NCBI GenBank assembly: GCA_028284155.1
Contig: JANQSF010000011.1
Span: 1 to 34,096 of the forward strand
DNA length: 34,096 bases
Reading direction: 5' to 3'
Source: Phycisphaeraceae bacterium
Lineage (GTDB): Bacteria; Planctomycetota; Phycisphaerae; Phycisphaerales; Phycisphaeraceae
Shown here one piece after another: positions 20,920 through 28,643 of this stretch (position 1 is the stretch's first letter; every line of letters starts with the position of its first letter). A program made the translations under genes and the position numbers. The notes beneath the pieces were generated by a model. That model worked only from the letters and a program-made list of their open reading frames with translations. It was not told the origin of the DNA and searched no databases.

Positions 20920-21666
20920 ATGATGAATCGCACGTTGCTTATAGCCCCGATCGTGGTAATCACGCTCGCGTCAAGCATCGCTTTGGGAACGCTGTACAGG
21001 TGGAACGAATCGAAGCGACCTCCGGTTTCGCTTGAGGACGCTTTGGTGAAGGCTGAGAAGCTCCTTGGCGACGACGCAGCGAACTACTACTGCGTCTCTG
21101 TCTCCTTGTTTGGCGATGCCACAGGTGGAGGAACAGAAGGTGCGTGGAATCTGTTTTATGCGGCCGCTGATGGCTCCAAGAAGCATGTGTATATCGACAT
21201 GCGGGGCGAGAGCGACGTGAAGCACTGGAACGGCGCGATTGACCGGAAGCTGAACGAAGGTCGCCGGAACAGCCTGGCTGATGTGCAACGGCGGCTTAAA
21301 GCGCTGTTCACCAAGGAAGGCATCAAGGCGGAGTTCGATGTTGAGCAAGGCAGCTTGCTCGTGAAGTACAACGTTCGCGACTTTCAGGTTTATCCCAGAC
21401 TGAAAGACGGAGGTTACGCCAAGGAACTACACACGATGCCCGGGCCTGACGCCGACGGTATCTGGTTACAAGTACGGATCGTGGACAAGCCCGATTGGAG
21501 ATATGGGTATCGCCACAGCCCATATTGGACCGGGACTCTCGGTACGTATTTCACGACCACACCGGGCGAGTATCTGTCCGTCGAGTTTCGCTGCGGTCAC
21601 AATGTGAAATATGAAGTCCGCAATCAAATCTGGGATGTCTTCGGAGAAGCCGCGCCGCCCGGCTGA
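20920..21666 (+). CDS. Hypothetical protein with N-terminal membrane anchor
   Basis: A 248-residue protein beginning MMNRTLLIAPIVVITLASSIALGTLYRW, an anchor or signal peptide. The soluble part has two recognisable halves by eye: a mixed alpha/beta segment around LEDALVKAEKLLGDDAANYYCVSVSLFG and a C-terminal part ending with FTTTPGEYLSVEFRCGHNVKYEVRNQIWDVFG. I do not recognise a family. The frame is open back to 20734, but that part is low-complexity and lies over an inverted repeat, so the tandem ATG at 20920/20923 is preferred. Base composition (about 55% GC in one sampled line) is lower than in neighbours. It converges with the sulfatase gene, stops 20 bp apart. Confidence 0.6.
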   Translation: MMNRTLLIAPIVVITLASSIALGTLYRWNESKRPPVSLEDALVKAEKLLGDDAANYYCVSVSLFGDATGGGTEGAWNLFYAAADGSKKHVYIDMRGESDVKHWNGAIDRKLNEGRRNSLADVQRRLKALFTKEGIKAEFDVEQGSLLVKYNVRDFQVYPRLKDGGYAKELHTMPGPDADGIWLQVRIVDKPDWRYGYRHSPYWTGTLGTYFTTTPGEYLSVEFRCGHNVKYEVRNQIWDVFGEAAPPG

Positions 21667-21686
21667 CCACGCAATCGCTCCCCAAC

Positions 21687-23117
21687 TCACTGCGACGTAC
21701 TTTCCACCACCAACGGGTCCCCCATCTCCTTCTGCAGCGCAAGCAGCTTCGCGCGCAGCTTCGCGATCCGCCCCGCGTGTTCCGCCTTGTCCGCCAGGTT
21801 GTGTTGTTCCAGCGGGTCGTTCTTGAGGTTGTAGAGCAGTGTGACGTCTTTCTGCGGGTAGACCAGCAGCTTCCAGCCGTCCTGTGTGACCATGCGTTGC
21901 GTCATGGTGTAGGCGCCGTAGACGGCGTCGTAGGAGCGGTCGCGTTTACCGCTAATCAACGGTAAGAGGCTTTTGAACTCGACGTAGTCCGGCGTCTTAA
22001 CGCCGGCCAGGTCGAGCGAGGTGGGCACGACGTCCTGCAGGTAGATCGCGGCGGGGTTCGACTTGCCCTTGGGTATGGTCGGGCCGGCGATAAAGAACGG
22101 GACGCGGACGCTGTGGTCGTACATGTTCTGCTTGCCCATGAAGCCGTGGTGCCCGCACGCCAGGCCGTGGTCGGCGGTGAACACGATGTAGGTGTTGTCC
22201 TTTTGGCCTGTCTTTTCCAGGTGGTCGAGGATTCGGCCGATCTGCGCGTCCATGTGCGTGATGATTGCGTAGTACTCCGCACGGTTGACCTTCACCGCGT
22301 ACTGCGTGCGCGGGAACGGGGCGAGCCGTTCGTCACGCAGGCCGTTGGGCACGATGGAGTGCGGGATCTGCTTGTTGAACGGCAGCGGCAGGTCGATCGT
22401 CTTCCACGGGTACATGTCGACATACTTGCGCGGGGCCTGACGCGGGTCGTGCGGCGCGTTGAAGGCGATGTACATGAAGAACGGGTTGTCGCTCTTCTTG
22501 GCGGTGTCGAGATACGTGATCGCGTCGTCAGCCACGACCTCCGACCAGTGCTTGCCGCCCTGCCAGAAGCCGCCGAACTTCGGGTCGGCTGGGTCCCACG
22601 GGTCGGGCTTGCCCTCGTGCGGGCGGTCGTAGCCCTGCCGGGTTTGTCGCGGCATGCCGCCGCGCACGTGGTTGGCGTACTTGAAGATTGCGCCGGTATC
22701 AGCCCGCACGTGCCACTTGCCGGTGAAGAACGTGTCGTAGCCGGCCTTGGCTAACAGTTGCGACCAGAGCTTGCCGTTGGCTTGCCAATCGGACTTGAGC
22801 GTCTTCTCCGCGTCGCGGGCGCGCCACATGAATCGGCCGGTGTTGAGCATCGTGCGACTGGCGACACACACCGCGCCGTGCCAGCCGCCCATGTTGTAAG
22901 CGTGCGTGAACACCGTGCCCGACTTGGCGATCCGATCGAGGTTCGGCGTCTTGATCTGCGCATTGCCCGTCGCGTGCACCGTGTTGTACGCGTGGTCGTC
23001 GGCGAAGATGAACAGGATGTTCGGCTTGTCCGCGGCGCGCAGGGGCGCGGCGAACGCGGCCATCAGGACGAACGTGCAGACTAACTGGGCCAGCGACTGG
23101 TTCGTACGGCTTAGCAT
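21687..23117 (-). CDS. Secreted sulfatase (arylsulfatase family) with CxAxR active-site motif
   Basis: A 476-residue type I sulfatase with a signal peptide (about 1-29). Metal and catalytic residues are visible: Asp40-Asp41 in FADDHAYN, Cys84 in CVASRTMLNTGR (the Cys converted to formylglycine), Arg88, Lys134 and His136 in GKWH, His223 in NAPHDPR, Asp316-His317 in FTADHG, and Lys329. The active-site motif is C-V-A-S-R rather than the usual C-x-P-x-R, the Ala variant seen in part of the family and compatible with anaerobic-type maturases. It probably removes sulfate esters from marine polysaccharides. GGAGA lies about 8 nt before the ATG at 23117; this start gives a clean signal peptide. No maturase gene lies in the window. 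Confidence 0.93.
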   Translation of the reverse strand: MLSRTNQSLAQLVCTFVLMAAFAAPLRAADKPNILFIFADDHAYNTVHATGNAQIKTPNLDRIAKSGTVFTHAYNMGGWHGAVCVASRTMLNTGRFMWRARDAEKTLKSDWQANGKLWSQLLAKAGYDTFFTGKWHVRADTGAIFKYANHVRGGMPRQTRQGYDRPHEGKPDPWDPADPKFGGFWQGGKHWSEVVADDAITYLDTAKKSDNPFFMYIAFNAPHDPRQAPRKYVDMYPWKTIDLPLPFNKQIPHSIVPNGLRDERLAPFPRTQYAVKVNRAEYYAIITHMDAQIGRILDHLEKTGQKDNTYIVFTADHGLACGHHGFMGKQNMYDHSVRVPFFIAGPTIPKGKSNPAAIYLQDVVPTSLDLAGVKTPDYVEFKSLLPLISGKRDRSYDAVYGAYTMTQRMVTQDGWKLLVYPQKDVTLLYNLKNDPLEQHNLADKAEHAGRIAKLRAKLLALQKEMGDPLVVESTSQ

Positions 23118-23168
23118 GTCGACTTCTCCAAGCGGGGTGAGTCGAACCATGATAACGCACCGCTTGAT

Positions 23169-24167
23169 TCATCCGCCCAACGCCTTCGCCACCGCCTCCA
23201 GCACCGCGTCGTGCAGGTGCCCGTTCGTCGCGATGATGCCCGCGTTCTGCTCGTAACGTCGGCCGTGCGAGTGGTCCAGGCGTTTGCCGTGCACGTCGGT
23301 CACCCTACCGCCGGCCTCCTCGACGATGAGCATGCCCGCCGCGTGGTCCCAGATCTTTTCGCGGTAGTCAGCCCGCGTTGGAAGCCTCATATAGATCGAC
23401 GCGTCACCGCGCGCCACCGCCGCGTACTTGGCCTGGCTATCCATCCGAACCGGGTCCTGCGTGATGCCCAGCGACGCCGCGACCGACCGCGACGTGTCCT
23501 GGTCCGAGTGACCCGAATCCACCGACTCGCAGAACCGGGCCTGCGACGAGTCGGTGATGTCGCTCACTCGCACCGCTTCGCCAGACGTGTCGCGCTCGTC
23601 CTCCGCATCGAGCGGCAACTGAAACGCCCCGCCGCCACGCGTCGCGACCATCACCGCGCCGTTGCCATCCCCTCGTGTCAACTCCGGACAACCCAACAAC
23701 CCCGCCGTCACCTCGCCGCCTTCGATCAACGCCAACGCCACGACGTAGTGATCGCCGCGCAGAAAACCCTTCGTCCCGTCGATCGGGTCAACCGTCCAGT
23801 ACCGCGGCGTCGATCCGTCAGCCGTGCCGCGGTCGATCCACTTGAGCACGGTGTCGTCATCGACCACCTTGTCCATCGCCTCACAAACGTGCTCGACCAC
23901 GATGCTGCGGATGTCGCTCTGCTCGGGCTGTCTCAATTCGTCAGCCTTCTCTTCGCCGACTATCGGGTCGTTCGGCAGTGCGTCAGCCAACATCGCGCAC
24001 ACCACGGCCTGCGACGCGAAGTCGGCGACCGTCACCGGGCTGCGGTCTTTCTTCTGCATCGTCTCCGGGCTGACCATCGCGCCGCGCACCTTCTGACAAA
24101 GCTTCGTCGCCCGGCGGACAGCGGCGACAGCGGCGGGCAATTCGACGGTGAGGGCGGTAGTGGTCAT
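23169..24167 (-). CDS. 3'(2'),5'-bisphosphate nucleotidase-like phosphatase (HAL2/CysQ type)
   Basis: A 332-residue lithium-sensitive-type phosphatase of the inositol monophosphatase superfamily. Signatures are KDRSPVTVADFASQA (40-54), the metal ligands GEE (71-73), DPIDGTKGF (127-135) and WDHAAG (273-278). The K-D-x-S-P-V-T-V-A-D block and length favour the HAL2/SAL1 branch, which hydrolyses PAP to AMP during sulfate assimilation, over true inositol phosphatases. The ATG at 24167 has AAGG about 13 nt upstream. It is the first gene of a minus-strand pair, 51 bp from the sulfatase, so sulfate release and sulfonucleotide turnover may be linked, which is an inference from position only. Confidence 0.88.
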   Translation of the reverse strand: MTTTALTVELPAAVAAVRRATKLCQKVRGAMVSPETMQKKDRSPVTVADFASQAVVCAMLADALPNDPIVGEEKADELRQPEQSDIRSIVVEHVCEAMDKVVDDDTVLKWIDRGTADGSTPRYWTVDPIDGTKGFLRGDHYVVALALIEGGEVTAGLLGCPELTRGDGNGAVMVATRGGGAFQLPLDAEDERDTSGEAVRVSDITDSSQARFCESVDSGHSDQDTSRSVAASLGITQDPVRMDSQAKYAAVARGDASIYMRLPTRADYREKIWDHAAGMLIVEEAGGRVTDVHGKRLDHSHGRRYEQNAGIIATNGHLHDAVLEAVAKALGG

Positions 24168-24438
24168 GGTCTGACAAGCCTTCTTTGGAGGAATCTCAAC
24201 ACAGCGAAAACGATCATAGTCCCGCCCGTTCGCTTGCGGACCCGATCGCAAGCCGATCACACCACGACACGGCCGCTGGCGGGCCGCCCGAGCCGATCAC
24301 AACTCTGCTCGTTGCCATCGACGTTGCCGCGCTACTGACACGGCGCACACGTCGAATGTATCCCGTGTAGACTGGACATCGAATACTCTGCCGACTGGCC
24401 GAGCAACACCGACGAGCCAATCTCATACGGGGTTTGTG

Positions 24439-25188
24439 ATGTCTGACCAGTGGATGACATACGTCACGCGGATCGAGGAAACGCCGGTCATCGTGTTCCT
24501 TGACGCTCAGTTCGCCGACGCCGCGCCCATCGCCGACAAGCCCGCCCTGCTCCGCCTGCTCGTCGGCCTGCGCGACGCGGACGACAACGGCTTCCCGTCC
24601 GCACCCGAGCAGGCCGTCCTCGACCAACTCGAAGAACGCCTCATGTCCGTCGTGGCCGACAACCTCGGCGGCGTGTACGTCGGCCGACTCACCTACCAGG
24701 GCATCCGCCAGTTCTTCGCCTACGCCGCAACCGGCGACACCTTTCACGACCTGGCCACACTCGTCATGGAGCCGTTTTCCGATTACAAGTGGAAGGCTGA
24801 AGCCGAACAGGACGCCGACTGGCAACTCTACCGCGAGCAGTTGCTGCCCACCAAGTACGACGAACAGTCGATCAAGAACCAGCAGGTCGTGATGGCGTTG
24901 GTCGAAGCGGGCGACCGGATCGAACAACCACGCGACGTGCGCCACTGGGCTTACTTTCCGACCGACGAAGCACGCCAGCAATACATCGAACGCGTCACGG
25001 CCGGCGGCATGACACTCGTCGATCAGAACAACGAAGGCAACGCCCCGAATACGTTCGGCGTCTGCACGTCCATGAACCACGCCGTCGGCGGCATGTTCAT
25101 CGACGACCTCACCGGCGGCCTGCTCGACATCGCCGAAGAGGCCGGCGGCGAGTACGACGGCTGGGAGTCGCCTGTCGTCACCGGCTAA
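24439..25188 (+). CDS. DUF695-RraB fusion protein
   Basis: A 249-residue cytoplasmic protein. Residues about 1-130 match the DUF695 pattern (WMTYVTRIEETPVIVFLDAQF, HDLATLVMEPF, ADWQLYREQLLPT). The C-terminal 110 residues match RraB, the regulator of ribonuclease E activity: YDEQSIKNQQVVMALVEAGDRIEQPRDVRHWAYFPTDEARQQYIERVTAGGMTLVDQ and the ending AGGEYDGWESP. RraB in Enterobacteria binds RNase E and inhibits decay of some mRNAs; whether this fusion does so here is unknown. A GTG lies one codon before the ATG at 24439. A GCGCTAAGCCGC repeat follows 5 bp after the stop. Confidence 0.85.
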   Translation: MSDQWMTYVTRIEETPVIVFLDAQFADAAPIADKPALLRLLVGLRDADDNGFPSAPEQAVLDQLEERLMSVVADNLGGVYVGRLTYQGIRQFFAYAATGDTFHDLATLVMEPFSDYKWKAEAEQDADWQLYREQLLPTKYDEQSIKNQQVVMALVEAGDRIEQPRDVRHWAYFPTDEARQQYIERVTAGGMTLVDQNNEGNAPNTFGVCTSMNHAVGGMFIDDLTGGLLDIAEEAGGEYDGWESPVVTG

Positions 25189-25192
25189 CCGC

Positions 25193-25214
25193 GCCGCCGC
25201 TCGCGGCTTAGCGC
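25193..25214. repeat. GCGCTAAGCCGC repeat, copy 4 (inverted, variant)
   Basis: CCGCTCGCGGCTTAGCGC, inverted and with one change in the loop relative to the other three copies. It starts right after the RraB-like gene stop codon. Confidence 0.75.
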
Positions 25215-25803
25215 GAACCGCCACCCCCAAACTTTCACGGACACAACGACCCACTTTGTGCGCGACGCACCCGCATACCCGCGCGCCCTGACACGTCACA
25301 CCCACCCCACCCCCTCCCCCCAAACGCGCAAACCACGACCAACCCAAAACCACGTCGCGACTTACGCAAACACACCCGTTTGTCACCCCGACGTCACCCC
25401 CCGTGTCATGAGGCCGTGAGGCCACATCCCCACGTCGACCCCGACACGCTCGTGTCAGGCAAGACACAAAAGCCGACACGCATTTAACGGGCCTGACGGG
25501 CGATCCGGGCTGTGAAAAAGTGCTCATCCATAGGGGGCGGCGCGACACGACCGTGCGCACAATCGCGCGAGGCATGCACCGCATTTGTCATGAGCGCAAC
25601 ACGTTGACCCGCAGAAATGAGAAAGCGATAATCAACAAGTAGCGTCGCGCGCCCGTGGATTGACGCGTGCAGCCGGCCAAGCGCCTTTTCAAGTTAACGT
25701 CAGATTTCCGTTGTTAGGTTGAATTCAACGTAATCACTTGTTAGCTGCATTGTTGGTTGCCTTGACGGGAACGGCACGGTGAGTCAATTGTGAGGCAACA
25801 ACC
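25215..25803. other. About 590-bp noncoding stretch, first part strongly A/C-rich
   Basis: No convincing gene is seen here. The first ~190 bp are almost T- and G-poor on the plus strand (runs like CCACCCCCTCCCCCC), whereas the remainder is of normal composition. There is a perfect 6-bp palindrome GACACG-CT-CGTGTC at 25443-25456, and GACAC is repeated several times around it (25287, 25466, 25475 and 25543 areas). No tRNA, tmRNA, SRP, RNase P or 6S signature was recognised. The DnaB gene is 7 kb away, and I see no DnaA boxes that would make this an origin. Confidence 0.5.
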
Positions 25804-26304
25804 ATGTCGACGAGAGACAAGGGTCGGCACACATTTACCAATGAGCCGTGGCTCATTCTCGCGGGAATCGCGATGGCTGCGACGGTTGTGTCTTGGGGGT
25901 ACATGGATGCCACAGCATCGCCACATGGCAAACAAGACGTGTGGGCCGTGGTGTTTGCCTCCGTCGCAATGGCGGCTGCAATCTTATTCGGCTCCCTTTC
26001 GTTCTCTCTTCGCATAACGGTGAACGATGAAGGGATCCGATTGCGGTACCTGATTTCATTGGGCCGCGATGTGAACTGTCGCTGGCGTGATATTGAGGGA
26101 TTAGAGTTGTCAGACAAGATGAACGCGCGAGGTGAGTCCGCCACGGACCTGCATTTGCGTCTCAAGAGTGGTAAAGTCATCAAGTTTTCGCCCACAGCAA
26201 TCGTGGGGGCAGAGCGATTTATCGCATTGGTACACGAGCTATTGGAAGAGCGAAGTCCCTCACCTGACACTGATAGAAGCAAGCTAACCAACGCCAGAAG
26301 TTGA
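25804..26304 (+). CDS. Membrane protein with bacterial PH-like domain
   Basis: A 166-residue protein. Two transmembrane segments (about 17-35 and 46-68: WLILAGIAMAATVVSWGYM and VWAVVFASVAMAAAILFGSL) are followed by FSLRITVNDEGIRLRYLISLGRDVNCRWRDIEGLELS and a K-S-G-K-V-I-K-F strand, the pattern of bacterial PH-like (bPH) domains behind two membrane helices. Such domains occur in envelope proteins of unknown function. GC content is near 47% in one sampled 60-bp stretch, low for this genome. The last codons and the stop (26302-26304) lie in the duplicated block 26292-26374, so its C-terminus may have been altered by it. Confidence 0.65.
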   Translation: MSTRDKGRHTFTNEPWLILAGIAMAATVVSWGYMDATASPHGKQDVWAVVFASVAMAAAILFGSLSFSLRITVNDEGIRLRYLISLGRDVNCRWRDIEGLELSDKMNARGESATDLHLRLKSGKVIKFSPTAIVGAERFIALVHELLEERSPSPDTDRSKLTNARS

Positions 26305-26374
26305 CGGGCCCGGATACAATTGAGTGAAGTAGGGCGGTCATCGTGACTGGCCCGCAACTTAGGCTTGATTCGTT
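26292..26374. repeat. 83-bp duplicated block, copy 1
   Basis: Aligned without gaps to 27928-28010 at 67 of 83 positions (about 81%). Shared features are CGCCAGAAGTTGACGGGCCC, TACAATT, and ACCCGCAACT/GGCCCGCAACT followed by GGCTTGAT-x-CGTT. In this copy it contains the stop of the bPH-like gene (26302-26304) and the start plus first ten codons of the S1-like gene (GTG at 26343). Confidence 0.85.
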
Positions 26375-26720
26375 ATTCCGCGATTGTATGCCGCTCGCAA
26401 AAGGTGACATTCTCGAGTTCCTCGTGACCGATGTAAGCGATGATGCGTGCTGGGGCACTTCCGGCGATCTGACGGGTTTTGTCCATCGCACGGGCTGGTC
26501 AAAGGAGCGACCGATTCCAGAATCCGACGTGCCGATCGAGGGGCAGGAGTTTTTGGTGAAGGTGATCCACGTTGTACAGGAAGGAGAACAACTACCCGAG
26601 TGGTCGACGTTCGGCGGTAAGTTCAAGATCGACTTTGCTGCTGTCCTCTCGACGGATGCGGGATACCAATCCGATATGTCGAGGCCAGCAGGCAGGCCGG
26701 GCCCGTCGCCCGGCGTTTGA
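26343..26720 (+). CDS. Small S1-like OB-fold protein with repeat-derived C-terminus
   Basis: A 125-residue protein starting with GTG. Residues about 19-78 read as an S1-type OB fold: GDILEFLVTDVSDDACWGTSGDLTGFVHRTGW...GQEFLVKVIHVVQEGEQL, with the usual G-x-x-x-x-F/V pattern, a GFVH strand and the V-K-V-I-x-V ending, although the family's basic residues are fewer than in ribosomal S1. The last residues (SRPAGRPGPSPGV) and the stop codon are encoded inside the left arm and spacer of the inverted repeat at 26686-26769, so the tail is probably not native. A second S1-domain protein lies at 30242. The GTG start is placed by the S1 start distance and is moderately certain. Confidence 0.6.
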   Translation: MTGPQLRLDSLFRDCMPLAKGDILEFLVTDVSDDACWGTSGDLTGFVHRTGWSKERPIPESDVPIEGQEFLVKVIHVVQEGEQLPEWSTFGGKFKIDFAAVLSTDAGYQSDMSRPAGRPGPSPGV

Positions 26721-26769
26721 GCGCACAATGACTCAGTATTGCCGGGCAACGTGCCCGGCCTGCCTGCTG
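26686..26769. repeat. GCCGGGCAACG inverted repeat, full copy
   Basis: Left arm 26686-26714 and right arm 26741-26769 are 29-bp inverted copies with two mismatches, separated by 26 bp. Each arm contains an internal palindrome (GCCGGGC and GCCCGGC around an ACGT-like core). It lies between two convergent genes and forms the 3' end of the upstream one. Partial relatives lie at 29685-29710 and 32000-32022. Confidence 0.88.
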
Positions 26770-26794
26770 TCTGGTCAAGGCTTGGCACAAGTAC

Positions 26795-27811
26795 TCATTT
26801 GTCGCTTGATCGTGCGTTAATTCGCCACAGATTGATCCGGCCACGATGACCGGCAGTGGCCAATTGATTGCCATCAGTCGAGATCGCCAGTCCGCGGATC
26901 TGATCCCGGCCCTGGTGGCGGAAACTAGCAATCAGTTTGCCTGTCCTCGACTCCCTGGCCTGAATAGTCTCATCACGAGTCACACAGTAAATGGTCGATC
27001 CGTCGGGCGCGAAAACAGCGGCCTCAAAACAGCGAGCGTGCTCCGGCGCGCGGGCCTGCCAAAGCTCCCGGCCAGTCTTACTGTCCCACGCACGAAGCGT
27101 CTTGTCCCATCCACTTGTCACGAAGAATCTACCCTCGGGAGAAAAGACAACGTGCGGGACCATTTCTCCCCGATCGTGACGCCGGGACTCCTGCAATGTA
27201 AGGCTCTTGCCGTCGAAGCCAAACAGTCGAATCGTCCCCTGGTAGCCGCTGGCGGCCAACTGTTTGCTGTTGGGCGAAAACGCGACATACATTGAATTCG
27301 TGCGTTCCCTCGGCGGGCCAACCTGTGCAACTTCTTTCCAAGTTCCACATTCCCAAATGCGGATCGTGCTGTCGATCGGTTGGCGGGCGGTCGAGGCTAG
27401 CCACTTGCTATCTTCGGAGAAACGGACACCAATGATCTTGTCGATGTGCCCTCTGATGACCGTGACCAGATCCCCCGTTTTTACTCGCCACACGTGGATC
27501 GTGCTGTCGCCACCGGCGGAGGCAACATACTTCCCGTTAGGAGAAAACGAAAACCTCTCGACCTCAAGTTGATTACCGCGAAACTGGCGGATGAGCTCGC
27601 CGGTCCCGATATCGAATGCCTGCACCAGACGGTCGCCGCAGGTTGCGACTGCGTTGCCATCAGGAGTGAACTCGACCCAGCGGCACTTGCCATCTTTGGC
27701 ATCAATACTCCTCAGCAGCACAAACGGCGTCTTCTCCTCAGCGCGAATTGAAACGTTGGCCAGCAAGACTGAGACAAGTACCAGAGGAATTGCTCGGTCG
27801 ATTATGGACAT
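26795..27811 (-). CDS. Secreted WD40 repeat protein
   Basis: A 338-residue protein with a signal peptide (about 1-24, IPLVLVSVLLANVSIRA-E) and about seven beta-propeller blades. Recognisable blade units include SFSPNGKYVASAGGDSTIHVWRVKTGDLV, RFSEDSKWLAS...DSTIRIWECGTWKEV, AFSPNSKQLAASGYQGTIRLF, VFSPEGRFFVTSGWDKTLRAWDSKTGREL, VFAPDGSTIYCVTRDETIQA and AISTDGNQLATAGHRGRINLW. WD40 propellers act as scaffolds; this free-standing one has no fused kinase or heme domain. The ATG at 27811 is preceded by AAAGGGAC. Its 3' end converges with the S1-like gene across an inverted repeat. Confidence 0.9.
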   Translation of the reverse strand: MSIIDRAIPLVLVSVLLANVSIRAEEKTPFVLLRSIDAKDGKCRWVEFTPDGNAVATCGDRLVQAFDIGTGELIRQFRGNQLEVERFSFSPNGKYVASAGGDSTIHVWRVKTGDLVTVIRGHIDKIIGVRFSEDSKWLASTARQPIDSTIRIWECGTWKEVAQVGPPRERTNSMYVAFSPNSKQLAASGYQGTIRLFGFDGKSLTLQESRRHDRGEMVPHVVFSPEGRFFVTSGWDKTLRAWDSKTGRELWQARAPEHARCFEAAVFAPDGSTIYCVTRDETIQARESRTGKLIASFRHQGRDQIRGLAISTDGNQLATAGHRGRINLWRINARSSDK

Positions 27812-27927
27812 GGCAAGGTCCCTTTGGAGGATCGTGTGAGGCGGGCACACCGCGACATAAGAGTAACGGCACACTGTTACAAGGCGAGGTCACTTCCAGT
27901 CTTGCACAGGTTTGACCACATAACCTG

Positions 27928-28010
27928 CGCCAGAAGTTGACGGGCCCGGGTACAATTCGGTGCGATGGGTCCGCCATCCTGGCTGACCCGCAACTGTGGC
28001 TTGATCCGTT
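27928..28010. repeat. 83-bp duplicated block, copy 2
   Basis: Second copy of 26292-26374. The block spans the upstream region of the GNAT gene at 28038. Relative to copy 1 the GTG start is lost (CCTGGC replaces CGTGAC), so no gene begins inside it here. TACAAT is at 27951-27956. Confidence 0.85.
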
Positions 28011-28037
28011 CCACAGCGTTGGAGAACTCCCGACACC

Positions 28038-28502
28038 ATGATTCGGCCTGCGCGAGAGTGTGAAGCGGCGACCATCTCGGAGCTGGCGTTTCGATCGAAA
28101 TCGCACTGGCCTTACACGCCCGAACAACTCGCCGTCTTCCGTGAAGAGTTGACGCTTGCGCCCGAAGACCTCGCCCGCAAACACGCGCACGTCGCGGAGG
28201 AGGCCGGCTCGATCATCGGTTTCTACACACTCGTCCGGCTTGCAAACGACGAGGCCGAACTCGAGCACATCTTCGTCGAGCCCACCGCGCTATCGCAGGG
28301 CATCGGCTCAGGACTCTTCCATCACGCATGCGAGTTGGCGGCGGCAATGGGTGCGCGGACGCTCGTGATTCAGAGCGACCCGAACGCGGCTGGGTTCTAC
28401 CACGCAGTCGGCGCCACCCTGGTGAAAGAGATTCCGTCAAGCATCCCCGGTCGGACCATCCCCTACTTCACATACGCATTGACGCGGGCAGACGCCGGCT
28501 AA
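28038..28502 (+). CDS. GNAT family N-acetyltransferase
   Basis: A 154-residue acetyltransferase: MIRPARECEAATISELAFRSKSHWPY, then AGSIIGFYTLVRLANDEAELEHIFVEPTALSQGIGSGLFHHACELAAAMGARTLVIQSDPNAAGFYHAVGATLV, in which SQGIGSGL is motif A and NAAGFYHAVGA motif B. The substrate is unknown. The upstream region is the second copy of the 83-bp block, with TACAAT about 80 nt before the start. It is the third GNAT gene in the window and shows no close similarity to the other two beyond the family core. Confidence 0.88.
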   Translation: MIRPARECEAATISELAFRSKSHWPYTPEQLAVFREELTLAPEDLARKHAHVAEEAGSIIGFYTLVRLANDEAELEHIFVEPTALSQGIGSGLFHHACELAAAMGARTLVIQSDPNAAGFYHAVGATLVKEIPSSIPGRTIPYFTYALTRADAG

Positions 28503-28643
28503 CCCGCCGCTAAGGCGGACGCGGGAACGCCCACGCCGATTCGCCGGTGGTAGAATCTTGGACTCTCAGGCGTCTCGCAGCTTTGTGCCGGGTAGCCCCA
28601 AGCCGCTGAACGCCGATTCGATCGCTGCCAGGAGTTGCTCCGC

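Noticed and set aside
24214..25584. 456-residue open frame on the minus strand opposite the RraB-like gene and into the noncoding stretch
   Set aside because: Gly/Val/Cys-rich without domains, and the RraB and DUF695 signatures on the plus strand are clear.
25215..25803. Replication origin near dnaB
   Set aside because: The noncoding stretch is 7 kb from dnaB; no DnaA-box cluster (TTATCCACA-like) or AT-rich unwinding element was seen.
26301..26320. TTGACG followed by TACAAT as a -35/-10 promoter in the duplicated block
   Set aside because: The two hexamers are only 8 bp apart instead of about 17, so they cannot form a standard sigma70 promoter as a pair; TACAAT alone may still act as a -10.
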